Part shown: piece by piece, positions 26,301 through 38,046 of the stretch
Layout of the letters: every line of letters begins with the position of its first letter
Numbering within the stretch: position 1 is the stretch's first letter
Assembly: GCF_048773025.1 (NCBI RefSeq)
Contig: NC_133550.1
Location: forward strand, 5,258,176 to 5,322,175
Direction: 5' to 3'
Origin: Camelus bactrianus
Lineage: Eukaryota; Chordata; Mammalia; Artiodactyla; Camelidae
DNA length: 64,000 nt
Notes under the pieces: generated by a model
The model's database searches: none
Told to the model about the DNA's origin: nothing
The model's input: the letters and a program-made list of their open reading frames with translations, nothing else
Made by a program: the position numbers and the translations under genes

Positions 26301-27849
26301 GTGTTCCCAACAAGCTAGGTGAAGGACGGCTTTCACACACACTAATCTTTCAGATCTGAGCATGTGGAGAGACGTTCGTTCATCTAGCACAAAGGGAACG
26401 GGTTGCAGGAGAAACTTTTACTCTGGTTTCTGAGTCTGTTTCCTAGCTCCGGTTTGAAGTTCCTGCAGTTTTCACTGTAAAAAGATTTGGAGCTCGTACA
26501 TCCCCGTATATATGTATGGATTGGAGTTTTCAAGTGAAAAGAAACTTTGTGTTTCCAACAAGTTAGGTGAAGGTCGGCTTTCACACACACTTATCTCTCA
26601 GAACTGAGCATGCGGAGAGACGTTCGTTCATCTAGCATAAAATTAACCTGATGGAGGAGAAACTTTTACTCTGGTTTCTCAGTCTGTTTCCTAGTGCCGG
26701 TTTGAAATTCCTGCAGTTTTCACTGTAAAACCGAGTTGGAGCTCGTACCTCCCCATATATATGTATGGAGGGGAGTTTGCAAGGGAAAAGAAACTTTGTG
26801 TTCCCAACAAGATAAGTGAAGTATGGCTTTCACACACACTAATCTCAAAGTACTGAGCATGTGGAGGTAGGTTCGTTCATCTAGCACAAAGGGAACGGAT
26901 TGCAGGAGAAACTTTTACTCTGGTTTCTCAGTCTGTTTCCTACTGCCGGTTTGATGTTCCTACAGTTTTCACTGTAAAACCGAGTTGGAGCTCGTACCTC
27001 CCATATATATGGACGGAGTGAAGTTTGCAACTGAAAAGAAACTTTGTGTTCCCAACAAGCTAGGTGATGGGCGGCTTTCACACACACTTATTTCTCAGAA
27101 CTGAGCATGTGGAGAGACGTTCGTTCATCTAGCACAAAGAGAACGGGTTGCAGGATAAACTTAACTCTGGTTTCTCATTCTGTTTCCTAGTGCCAGTTTG
27201 AACTTCCTGCAGTTTTCACTGTAAAACCGAGTTGGAGCTCGTACTTCCCCATATATATGTATGGAGTGGAGTTTGCAAATGAAAAGAAACTTTGTGTTCC
27301 CAACAAGCTAGGTGAAGGACGGCTTTCACACACACTTTTCTCTCAGAACTGAGCATGTGGAGAGACGTTCGTTAATCTAGCACAAAGGGAAAGGGTTGCA
27401 GGAGAAACTTTTACTCTGGCTTCTCAGTCTGTTTCCTAATGCCGGGTTTAAGTTCCAGCAAGTTTTCACTGTAAAACCGAATTGGAGCTACTACCTTCCC
27501 ACATACATGTATGGAGTGGAGTTTGCAAGTGAAAAGAAACTTTGTGTTCCCAATAAGCTAGGTGAAGGGCGGTTTTCACACACACTTATCTCTCATAACT
27601 GAGCATGCGGAGAGACGTTCGTTTATCTAGCACAAATGGAACGGGTTGAAGGAGAAACTTTTACTCTGGTTTCTCAGTCTGTTTCCTATTGCCGGTTTGA
27701 AGTTACTGCAGTTTTCTGTGTAAATCCGTGTTGGAGCTCATACCTCCCCATATATATGTATGGAATGAAGTTTGCAAGTGAAAAGAAACTTTGTGTTCCC
27801 AACAAGCTAGGTGATGGGCGGCTTTCACACACACTTATCTCTCAGAACT
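23376..27849 (+). repeat. Module copy 3 (m95-m112)
   Basis: Starts are 23376, 23625, 23874, 24121, 24370, 24619, 24868, 25117, 25366, 25614, 25862, 26109, 26358, 26606, 26855, 27103, 27351 and 27601. It matches copy 1 at an offset of 23,371 bp, dropping to 22,871 bp after the chimeric monomer at 25614, which fuses the equivalents of the copy-1 monomers at 2243 and 2741 and removes two monomers. Unlike copy 2 it keeps the equivalents of the monomers at 503 and 1746. The match ends in the monomer at 27601; from 27,850 on the subtypes belong to the right-hand set. Confidence 0.88.
25614..25861 (+). repeat. Chimeric monomer marking a two-monomer deletion in module copy 3
   Basis: The first part matches the monomers at 2243 and 9953 (ttctttc, gtgctggtttg, ggacctcg). 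The last part matches those at 2741 and 10451 (gtaagga, gaagcgcgg, cttagctctc). The switch lies between about 25,758 and 25,773, in the AT-rich near-palindrome. The two complete parents and the monomer between them exist in copies 1 and 2. Confidence 0.88.
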
Positions 27850-28845
27850 GAGCATGCGGAGAGATTTTCATTCATCTAGCACAAAGGGAACGGGTTGCAG
27901 GAGAAATTTTTACTCTGGTTTCTCATTCTGTTTCCTAGAGCAAATTTGAAGTTCCTGCAGTTTTCACTGTAAAACCGAGTTGGAGCTCGTACTTCCCCAT
28001 ATATATGTATGGAGTGGAGTTTGCAAATGAAAAGAAACTTTGTGTTCCCTACAAGCTAGTTGAAGGACGGCTTTCACACACACTTTTCTCTCAGAACTGA
28101 GCATGTGGAGACATGTTCGTCTATCTAGCACAAAGGGAAAGGGTTGCAGGAGAAACTTTTACTCTGGCTTCTCAGTCTGTTTCTTACTGCCTGTTTGAAG
28201 TTCCTGCAGTTTTCACTCTAAAACCGAGTTGGAGCTAGTACCTCCCCATAAACATGTATGGAGTGGAGGTGGCAAGTGAAAAGAAACTTTGTGTTCCCAA
28301 TAAGCTAGGTGATGGGCGGATTTCACACACACTGATCTCTCAGAACTGAGCATGCGGAGAGACGTTCATTCATCTAGCACAAATGTAACGGGTTGAAGGA
28401 GAAACGTTTACTCTGGTTTCTCAGTCTGTTTCCTAGTGCCGGGTTGAAGTTACTGCAGTTTTCACTGTAAAACAGATTTGGAGCTCGTACCTCCCCATAT
28501 ATATTTATGGACTGGAGTTTGCAACTGAAAAGAAACTTTGTGTTCCCAACAAGCTTGGTGAAGGACGACTTTCACACACACATATCTCTCAGAACTGAGC
28601 ATATGGAGAGACTTTCGTTCATCTAGCACAAAGGGAACGGGTTGCTGGGGAAACTTTTACTATGGTTTCTTAGTCTGTTTCCCAGTGCCGGTTTGAAGTT
28701 AATGCTGTTTTCACTGTAAAACCGCGTTGGAGCTCGTTCCTCCCCATATATATGTATTTAGTGAAGTTTGCAACTGAAAAGAAACTTTGTGTTCCCAACA
28801 AGCTAGTTGTAGTATGGCTTTCACACACACTTATCTCTCAGAACT
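27850..28845 (+). repeat. Transition to the right-hand monomer set (m113-m116)
   Basis: Starts are 27850, 28099, 28348 and 28597. These monomers no longer follow the module order of the left part. The first (gattttcattc, ctcattctg) resembles the monomer at 44504, the second (ttcgtctatc, cttctcag) resembles 44753, the third (atgtaacgggttgaagg) resembles 42516 and 45002, and the fourth (gagcatatggag, ttgctgggg) resembles 42765 and 44006. This is where the left-hand composite unit is replaced by the family of units that fills the remaining 36 kb. The change takes place inside the satellite, with no foreign DNA at the border. Confidence 0.75.
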
Positions 28846-31829
28846 GAGCATGTGGAGAGACGTTCGTTCATCTAGAACAAAGGGACCGGGTTGCAGGAGA
28901 AACTATTTCTCTGGATTCTCAGTATGTTTCCTAGTGCCGGTATGATGTACCTGCAGTTTTCACTGTAAAACCGAGTTGGAGCTAGTACCTCCCCATATAT
29001 ATGTATGGAGTGGTGTTTGCAACTGAAAAGAAACTTTGTGTTCCCAACAAGCTAGGTGAAGAATGGCTTTCAAACACACTTATCTCTCAGAACTGAGCAT
29101 GCGGAGAGACGTTCGTTCTTCTAGCACAAAGGGAACGGGTTGCAGGAGAAACTTTTACTCTGGAATCTCAGTCTGTTTCCTACTGCCGGGTTGAAGTTCC
29201 TGCAGTTTTCACTGTAAAACCGAGTTGGAGCTACTACCTCCCATATATATGTATGGAGTGGAGTTTGCAAGGAAAAAGAAACTTTGTGTTCCCAACAAGC
29301 TAGCTGAAGGGCGGCTTTCACACACACTTATCTCTCAGAACAGATCATGCGGAGAGAAATTGGTTCATCTAGCACAAATGGAACGGGTTCCAGGAGAAAC
29401 TTTTACTCTGGTTTCTCAGTCTGTTTCCTAGTGCCGGTTTGAAGTTCCTGCAGTTTTCACTGTTAAACCGAGTTGGAGCTCGTACCTCCCCATATATATG
29501 TATGAAGGGAAGTCTGCAAGTGAAAAGAAACTTTGTGTTCCCAATAAACTAGGTGAAGGACGGCTTTCACAAACACTTATTTCTGAGAAATGAGCATGTA
29601 GAGAGACGTTCGTTCATCTAGCACAAAGGGCACGGATTGCAGGAGAAATTTTTACTCTGGTTTCTCAGGCTGTTTCCTACTGCCGGTTGGAAGTTCCTGC
29701 AGTTTTCACTGTAAAACCGAGTTGGAGCTTGTACTTCCCCTTATATATGTATGGAGTGGAATTTGCAAGTGAAAAGAGACTTTGTGTTCCCAAAAAGCTA
29801 GGTGAAGGGCGGCTTTCACAGACACTTATCTCTCAGAACTGAGCATGCGGAGAGACGTTCGTTCATCTAGCACAAAGGGAAAGGGTTGCAGGAGAAACTT
29901 TTACTCTGGTTTCTCAGTCTGTTTCATAGTGCCGGTTTGAATTTCCTACAGTTTTCACTGTAAAACAGAGTTGGAGCTCGTACCTCCCCATATATATGTA
30001 TGGAGTGGAGTTTGCAAGTGAAAAGAAACTTTGTTTTCCCAACAAGCTAGGTGAAGGACGGCTTTCACACACAATTATCTCTCAGAAATGAGCATGTGGA
30101 GAGAAGTTCGTTCATCTAGCACAAAGGGAACGGGTTGCAGGAGAAACTTTTACTCTGGTTTCTCAGTCTGTTTCATAGTGCAGGTTTGAATTTCCTACAG
30201 TTTTCACTGTAAAACAGATTTGGAGCTCGTACCTCCCCATATATATGTATGGAGTGGATTTTGCAAGTGAAAAGAAACTTTGTTTTCCCAACAAGCTAGG
30301 TGAAGGACGGCTTTCACACACACATATCTCTCAGAAATGAGCATGTGGAGAGAAGTTCGTTCATCTAGCACAAAGGGAACGGATTGCAGGAGAAACTTTT
30401 ACTCTGGTTTCTCAGTCTGTTTCCTAGTGCCGGTTTGATGTTCCTGCAGTTTTCACTGTAAAACCGAGTTGGAGCTCGGACCTCCCCATATATATGTATT
30501 GAGTGGAGTTTGCAAGTGAAAAGAAACTTTGTGTTCCCAACAAGCTAAGTGAAGGACGGCTTTCACACACACTTATCTCTCAGTACTGAGCATGTAGAGA
30601 GACGTTCGTTCATCTAGCACAAAAGGCACGGATTGCATTAGAAACTTTTTCTCTGGTTTCTCAGTCTGTTTCCTACTGCCGGTTGGAAGTTCCTGCATTT
30701 TTCACTGTAAAACAGAGTTGGAGCTTGTACTTACCCATATATATGTATGGAGTGGAATTTGCAATTGAAAAGATACTTTGTGTTCCCAACAAGCTAGGTG
30801 AAGGGCAGCTTTCACACACAATTATCTCTCAGAACTGAGCATGCGGAGAGACGTTCGTTCATCTAGCACAAAGGGAACGGGTTGCAGGAGAAACTTTTAC
30901 TCTGGTTTCTCAGTCTGTTTCCTAGTGTCGGTTTGAAGTTCCTGCAGTTTACACTGTAAAAAAGTGTTGGAGCTCGTACATTCCCGTATATATTTATGGA
31001 GTGGAGTTTGCAAGTGAAAAGAAACTTTGTGTTCCCAACAAGCTAGGTGAAGAACGGCTTTCACACACACTTATCCCTCAGAACTGAGTATGTGGTGAGA
31101 CGTTCGTTCATCTAGCTCAAAGGGAACGGGTTGCAGGAGAAACTTTTACTCTGGTATCTCAGTCTGTTTCCTAGTGCCGTTTTGAATTTCCTGCAGTTTT
31201 CACTGTAAAACATAGTTGGAGCTACTACCACCCATATATATGTATGGAGTGGAGTTTGCAAGGGAAAAGAAACTTTGTGTTCCCAACAAGCTAAGTGAAG
31301 GGCGGCTTTCACACAAACTTATCTCTCAGAACTGAGCATGCGGAGAGAATTTCGTTAATCTAGCACAAAGGGAACGGGTTGCAGGAGAAACTTTTACTCT
31401 GGTTTCTCAGTCTGTTTTCTAGTGCCGGTTTGAAGTTCCTGCAGTTTTCACTGTAAAACCGAGTTGGAGTTCTTACCTCCCCATATATATGAATGGAGTG
31501 GAGTTTGCAAGTGAAAAGAAACTTTGTGTTCCCAACAAAATAGGTGAAGTACAGCTTTCACACACACTTATCTCAAAGAACTGAGCATGTGGAGGTAGGT
31601 TCGTTCATCTAGCACAAAGGGAACGGATTGCAGGAGAAACTTTTACTCTGGTTTCTCAGTCTGTTTCCTACTGCCGGTTTGATGTTCCTACAGTTTTCAC
31701 TGTAAAACCGAGTTGGAGCTCGTACCTCCCATATATATGTATGGAGTGGAGTTTGCAACTGAAAAAAACTTTGTGTTCCCAACAAGCTAGTTGAAGGACG
31801 GCTTTCACACACACTTATCTCTCAGAAAT
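28846..31829 (+). repeat. Second 12-monomer tandem duplication, first copy (m117-m128)
   Basis: Starts are 28846, 29095, 29343, 29592, 29841, 30090, 30339, 30588, 30837, 31086, 31334 and 31583. The order gggaccgggttgcagg with gattctcagtatg, gctactacctccc, gatcatgcgg, tgagcatgtagag, and later gtatgtggtgag recurs 2,983-2,984 bp downstream. The monomer at 29841 is chimeric, beginning like 32825 and ending like 33073, so one monomer is missing here compared with the second copy. The monomer at 30588 (aaaaggcacgg) is present here but absent there. The last monomer, 31583 (gtggaggtagg), resembles the left-hand m17 subtype. Confidence 0.87.
29841..30089 (+). repeat. Chimeric monomer in the second 12-monomer block
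   Basis: It starts as the 32825 monomer (gggaaagggttgcaggag) and ends as the 33073 monomer (catagtgccgg, cctacag). The switch is between about 29,900 and 29,926, in ttactctggtttctcag. The sister copy keeps both parents, a pair that also stands intact at 48978/49226. Confidence 0.8.
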
Positions 31830-34565
31830 GAGCATGCGGAGAGACGTTCGTTCATCTAGCACAAAGGGACCGGGTTGCAGGAGAAACTATTTCTCTGGAT
31901 TCTCAGTATGTTTCCTAGTGCCGGTATGAAGTACCTGCAGTTTTCACTGTAAAACCGAGTTGGAGCTAGTACCTCCCCATATATATGTATGGAGTGGTGT
32001 TTGCAACTGAAAAGAAACTTTGTGTTCCCAACAAGCTAGGTGAAGAATGGCTTTCAAACACACTTATCTCTCAGAACTGAGCATGCGGAGAGACGTTCGA
32101 TCATCTAGCACAAAGGGAACGGGTTGCAGGAGAAACTTTTACTCTGAAATCTCAGTTTGTTTCCTACTGCCGGGTTGAAGTTCCTGCAGTTTTCACTGTA
32201 AAACCGAGTTGGAGCTACTACCTCCCATACATATATATGGAGTGGAGTTTGCAAGGGAAAAGAAACTTTGTGTTCCCAACAAGCTAGCTGAAGGGCGGCT
32301 TTCACACACACTAATCTCTCAGAACTGAGCATGTGGAGAGACGTTCGTTCATCTAGCACAAAGGGAAAGGGTTGCAGGAGAAACTTTTACTCTGGTTTCT
32401 CAGTCTGTTTCCTAGTGCCGGTTTGAAGTTCCTGCAGTTTTCACTGTTAAACCGAGTTGGAGCTCGTACCTCCCCATATATATGTATGGAGGGAAGTCTG
32501 CAAGTGAAAAGAAACTTTGTGTTCCCAATAAACTAGGTGAAGGACGGCTTTCACACACACTTATTTCTGAGAAATGAGCATGTAGAGAGACGTTCGTTCA
32601 TCTAGCACAAAGGGCACGGATTGCAGGAGAAATTTTTACTCTGGTTTCTCAGGCTGTTTCCTACTGCCGGTTGGAAGTTCCTGCAGTTTTCACTGTAAAA
32701 CCGAGTTGGAGCTTGTACTTCCCCTTATATATGTATGGAGTGGAATTTGCAAGTGAAAAGAGACTTTGTGTTCCCAAAAAGCTAGGTGAAGGGCGGCTTT
32801 CACACACACTTATCTCTCAGAACTGAGCATGTGGAGAGACGTTCGTTCATCTAGCACAAAGGGAAAGGGTTGCAGGAGAAACTTTTACTCTGGTTTCTCA
32901 GTCTGTTTCCTAGTGCCTGTTGGAAGTTACTGCAGTTTTCACTGTAAAACCGAGTTGGAGCTCGTACCTCCCATATATATGAATGGAGTGGAGTTTGCAA
33001 CTGAAAATAAACTTTGTGTTCCCAACAAGCTAGGTGAAGGACGGCTTTCAGACACAATTATATCTCAGAACTGAGCATGTGGAGAGACTTACATTCATCT
33101 AGCAAAATGGGAACGGGTTGCAGGGGAAAGTTTTACTCTGGTTTCTCAGTCTGTTTCATAGTGCCGGTTTGAATTTCCTACAGTTTTCACTGTAAAACAG
33201 AGTTGGAGCTCGTACCTCCCCATATATATGTATGGAGTGGAGTTTGCAAGTGAAAAGAAACTTTGTTTTCCCAACTAGCTAGGTGAAGGACGGCTTTCAC
33301 ACACAATTATCTCTCAGAAATGAGCATGTGGAGAGAAGTTCGTTCATCTAGCACAAAGGGAACGGGTTGCAGGAGAAACTTTTACTCTGGTTTCTCAGTC
33401 TGTTTCATAGTGCAGGTTTGAATTTCCTACAGTTTTCACTGTAAAACAGAGTTGGAGCTCGTACCTCCCCATATATATGTATGGAGTGGATTTTGCAAGT
33501 GAAAAGAAACTTTGTTTTCCCAACAAGCTAGGTGAAGGACGGCTTTCACACACACATATCTCTCAGAAATGAGCATGTGGAGAGAAGTTCGTTCATCTAG
33601 CACAAAGGGAACGGATTGCAGGAGAAACTTTTACTCTGGTTTCTCAGTCTGTTTCCTAGCGCCGGTTTGATGTTCCTGCAGTTTTCACTGTAAAACCGAG
33701 TTGGAGCTCGGACCTCCCCATATATATGCATTGAGTGGAGTTTGCAAGTGAAAAGATACTTTGTGTTCCCAACAAGCTAGGTGAAGGGCAGCTTTCACAC
33801 ACAATTATCTCTCAGAACTGAGCATGCGGAGAGACGTTCGTTCATCTAGCACAAATGGAACGGGTTGCAGGAGAAACTTTTACTCTGGTTTCTCAGTCTG
33901 TTTCCTAGTGCCGGTTTGAAGTTCCTGCAGTTTACACTGTAAAAAAGTGTTGGAGCTCGTACATTCCCGTATATATTTATGGAGTGGAGTTTGCAAGTGA
34001 AAAGAAACTTTGTGTTCCCAACAAGCTAGGTGAAGAACGGCTTTCACACACACTTATCCCTCAGAACTGAGTATGTGGTGAGACGTTCGTTCATCTAGCT
34101 CAAAGGGAACGGGTTGCAGGAGAAACTTTTACTCTGGTATCTCAGTCTGTTTCCTAGAGCCGTTTTGAATTTCCTGCAGTTTTCACTGTAAAACCTAGTT
34201 GGAGCTACTACCACCCATATATATGTATGGAGTGGAGTTTGCAAGGGAAAAGAAACTTTGTGTTCCCAACAAGCTAGGTGAAGGGCGGCTTTCACACAAA
34301 CTTATCTCTCAGAACTGAGCATGCGGAGAGAATTTCGTTAATCTAGCACAAAGGGAACGGGTTGCAGGAGAAACTTTTACTCTGGTTTCTCATTCTGTTT
34401 CCTAGTGCCGGTTTGAACTTCCTGCAGTTTTCACTGTAAATCCGAGTTGGAGCTCGTACCTCCCCATATATATGTATGGAGTGGAGTTTGCAAGTGAAAA
34501 GAAACTTTGTGTTCCCAACAAGTTAGGTGCAGGACGGCTTTCACACACACTTATCTCTCAGAACT
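31830..34565 (+). repeat. Second 12-monomer tandem duplication, second copy (m129-m139)
   Basis: Starts are 31830, 32079, 32327, 32576, 32825, 33073, 33322, 33571, 33820, 34069 and 34317. The offset to the first copy is 2,984 bp up to 32825, 3,232 bp for 33322 and 33571, and 2,983 bp from 33820 on. Thus one monomer is gained and one lost, leaving nearly the same total length. The monomer at 33571 is a fusion of the first-copy monomers at 30339 and 30588. The 32825/33073 pair is the same subtype pair as 48978/49226, 51963/52211 and 62902/63150. The match fades within the monomer at 34317. Confidence 0.87.
33571..33819 (+). repeat. Chimeric monomer in the sister 12-monomer block
   Basis: It starts as the monomer at 30339 (aacggattgcagg, ggttt-gatg, gctcggacc, ttgagtgg) and ends as that at 30588 (gaaaagatac, gaagggcagc, acacaattatc). 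The switch is between about 33,746 and 33,757. One repeat length is missing relative to the first copy, exactly offsetting the monomer gained at 32825/33073. Confidence 0.82.
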
Positions 34566-37500
34566 GAGTATGTGGAGAGAAGTTCGTTCATCTAGCACAA
34601 AGGGAAAGGGTTGCAGAAGAAACTTTTACTTTGGTTTCTCAGTCTGTTTCCTAGTGCCGGTTTGAAGTTCCTCCAGTTTTCCCTGTAAAATCGAGTTGGA
34701 GCTCGTACCTCCCCATATATATGTATGGAGTGGATTTTGCAAGTGAAAAGAAACTTTGTGTTCCCAACAAGCTAGGTGAAGGACGGCTTTCACACACAGT
34801 TATCTCTCAGAACTGAGCATGTGGAGAGAAGTTCGTTCATCTAGCACAAAGGGAACGGATTGCAGGAGAAACTATTACTCTGGTTTCTCAGTCTGTTTCC
34901 TACTGCCGGTTGGAAGTTCCTGCAATTTTCACTGTAAAACCGAGTTGGAGCTTGTACTTCCCCATATATATGTATGGAGTGGAATTTGCAAGTGAAAAGA
35001 AACTTTGTGTTCCCAACAAGCTAGGTGAATTGCGGCTTTCACACACACTTATCTGTCAAACTGAGCATGCGGAGAAATGTTCGTTCATCTAGCACAAAGG
35101 GAACTGGTTGCAGGAGAAACTTTTACTCTGGTTTCTCAGTCTGTTTCCTATTGCCGGTTTGAAGATACTGCAGTTTTCACTGTAAAAACGATTTGGAGCT
35201 CGTACCTCTCATATATATGGATGGAGTGGAGTTTACAACTGAAAAGAAACTTTGTGTTCCCAACAAGCTAGGTGAAGTACTTCTTTCACACACACTTATT
35301 TCTCAGAACTGAGCATGTGGAGATACGTTCATTCATCTAGCACAAAGGGAATGGGTTGCAGGAGTAATTTTTACTCTGGTTTCTCATTCTGTTTCCTAGT
35401 GCCAATTTGAATTTCCTGCAGTTTTCACTGTAAAACCGAGTTGGAGCTCGTACTTCCCCATATATATGTATGGAGTTGTGTTTGCAAATGAAAAGAAACT
35501 TTGTTTTCCCAACAAGCTAGGTGAAGGACGGCTTTCCCACACAATTTTCTCTCAGAACTGAGCATGTGGTGAGACGTTCGTTCATCTAGCACAAAGGGAA
35601 CGGGTTGCAGGAGAAACATTTACTCTGGCTTCTCAGTCTGTTTCCTACTGCCGGTTTGAAGTTCCTGCAGTTTTCAATGTAAAACCGCGTTGGAGCTCGT
35701 ACCTCCCCATATATATGTATGGATTGGAGGTTGCAACTGAAAAGAAACTTTGTGTTCCCAACAAGCTAGGTGTAGGAAGTCTTTCACACACACTTATCTC
35801 TCAGAACTGAGCATGTGGAGAGACGTTCTTTCAACTAGCACAAAGGGAACGGGTTGCAGGGGAAACTTTTACTCTGGTTTCTCAGTTTCTTTCCTACTGC
35901 CGGTTTGAACTTCCTGCAGTTTTCACTGTAAAACCGAGTTAGAGCTCGTACTTCCCCATATATATGTATGGAGTGGAGTTTGCAAATGAAAAGAAATTTT
36001 GTGTTCCCAACAAGCTAGGTGAAGGACGGATTTCACACACACTTTTCTCTCAGAACTGAGCATGTGGAGAGACGTTCGTTAATCTAGCACAAAGGGAACG
36101 GGTTGCAGGAGAAACTTTAACTCTGGCTTCTCAGTCTGTTTCCTAATGCCGGTTTTAACTTCCTGTAGTTTTCACTGTAAAACCGAATTGGAGCTAGTAC
36201 CTCCCCAAATACATGTATGGAGTGGAGTTTGCAAGTGAAAAGGAACTTTGTTTTCCCAATAAACTAGGTGAAGGGCGGTTTTCACACACACATATCTCTC
36301 AGAACTTAGCATGCCGAGAGACGATCGTTCATCTAGCACAAATGGAACGGGTTGCAGGAGAAACTTTTACTCTGGTTTCTCATTTTGTTTCCTAGTGCCA
36401 ATTGGAATTTAATGCAGTTTTCACTGTAAAACCGAGTTGGAGCTCGTACTTCCCCATATATATGTATGGAGTGGAGGTTGCAAGTGAAAAGAAACTTTGT
36501 GTTCCCAACAAGCTTTGTGAAGGACGGCTTTCACACACACATATCTCTCAGAACTGAGCATTTGGAGAGACGTTCGTTCATCTAGCACAAAAGGACCGGG
36601 TTGCAGGAGAAACTATTACTCTGGATTCTCAGTATGTTTCCTAGTGCCGGTTTGAAGTTCCTGCAATTTTCCCTGTAAAACCGAGTTGGAGCTCGTACCT
36701 CCCCATATATATGTATGGAGTGGTGTTTGCAACTGAAAAGAAACTTTGTGTTCCCAACAAGCTAGGTGAAGAATGGCTTTTAAACACACTTATCTCTCAG
36801 AACTGAGCATGCGGAGAGACGTTCGTTCATCTAGCACAAAGGGAACGGGTAGCAGGAGAAACTTTTACTCTGGAATCTCAGTCTGTTTCCTAGTGCCTGT
36901 TTGAAGTTCCTGCAGTTTTCACTGTAAAACCGATTTGGAGCTCGTACCTCCCCATATATATGTATGGAGTGGATTTTGAAACTGAAAAGTAAAATTTTGC
37001 TCCCAACAAGCTTGTTGAAGGACGGCTTTCACACACACATATCACTCAGAACTGAGAATGTGGAAAGAATTTCGTTCATCTAGCAAAAAAGGAACGGATT
37101 GCAGAAGAAACTTTTCTCTGGATTCTCAGTCTGTTTCCTACTGCCGGGTTGAAGTTCCTGCAGTTTTCACTGTAAAACCGAGTTGGTGCTACTACCTCCC
37201 ATATATATGTATGGAGTGGAGTTTGCAAGGGAAAAGAAACTTTGTGTTCCCAACAAGCTAGCTGAAGGGCGGCTTTCACACACACTTATCTCTCAGAACT
37301 GAGCATGCGGAGAGAATTTCGTTCATCTAGCACAAAGTGAACGGGTTGCAGGAGTAACTTTTACTCTGGTTTCTCAGTCTGTTTCCTAGTGCCGGTTTGA
37401 ATTTCCTGCAGTTTCACTGTTAAACCGAGTTGGAGCTTGTACCTCCCCATATATATGTATGGAGGGAAGTCTGCAAGTGAAAAGAAACTTTGTGTTCCCA

Positions 37501-38046
37501 ATAAACTATGTGAAGGACGGCTTTCACACACACTTATCTCTCAGAACTGAGCATGTGGAGAGACGTTCGTTCATCTAGCACAAAGGGAACGAATTGCAGG
37601 AGAAACTTTTACTCTGTTTTCTCAGGCTGTTTCCTACTGCCGGTTGGAACTTCCTGCAGTTTTAATTGTAAAACCGAGTTGGAGCTTGTACTTCCCCTTA
37701 TATATGTATGGAGTGGAATTTGCAAGTGAATAGAAACTTTGTGTTCCCAAGAAGCTAGGTGAAGTGCGGCTTTCACACACACTTATCTCTCAGAACTGAG
37801 CATGCGGAGAGACGTTCGTTCATCTAGCACAAAGAGAAAGGGTTGCAGGAGAAACTTTTACTCTGGTTTCTCAGTCTGTTTCCTAGTGCCTGTTTGAATT
37901 TCCTACAGTTTTCACTGTAAAACCGAGTTGGAGCTCGTACCTCCCCATATATATGTATGGAGTGGAGTTTGCAAGTGAAAAGAAACTTTGTTTTCCCAAC
38001 AAGCTAGGTGAAGGAAGGCTTTCACATACACTTATCTCTCAGAAAT
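34566..38046 (+). repeat. Diverse monomers without a clear local higher-order unit (m140-m153)
   Basis: Starts are 34566, 34815, 35063, 35311, 35560, 35809, 36058, 36307, 36556, 36805, 37054, 37301, 37549 and 37798. These are ordinary satellite monomers with no near-identical block nearby. Some single subtypes are shared with other segments: 36556 (gaccggg, gattctcag) with 28846 and 43015; 37054 (gagaatgtggaaag) with 43262 and 45499; and the 36058/36307 pair with the cccaataa to caaatggaac pair seen elsewhere. This stretch looks like an older part of the array that recent duplications have not overwritten. I found no gene or other element in it. Confidence 0.75.
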
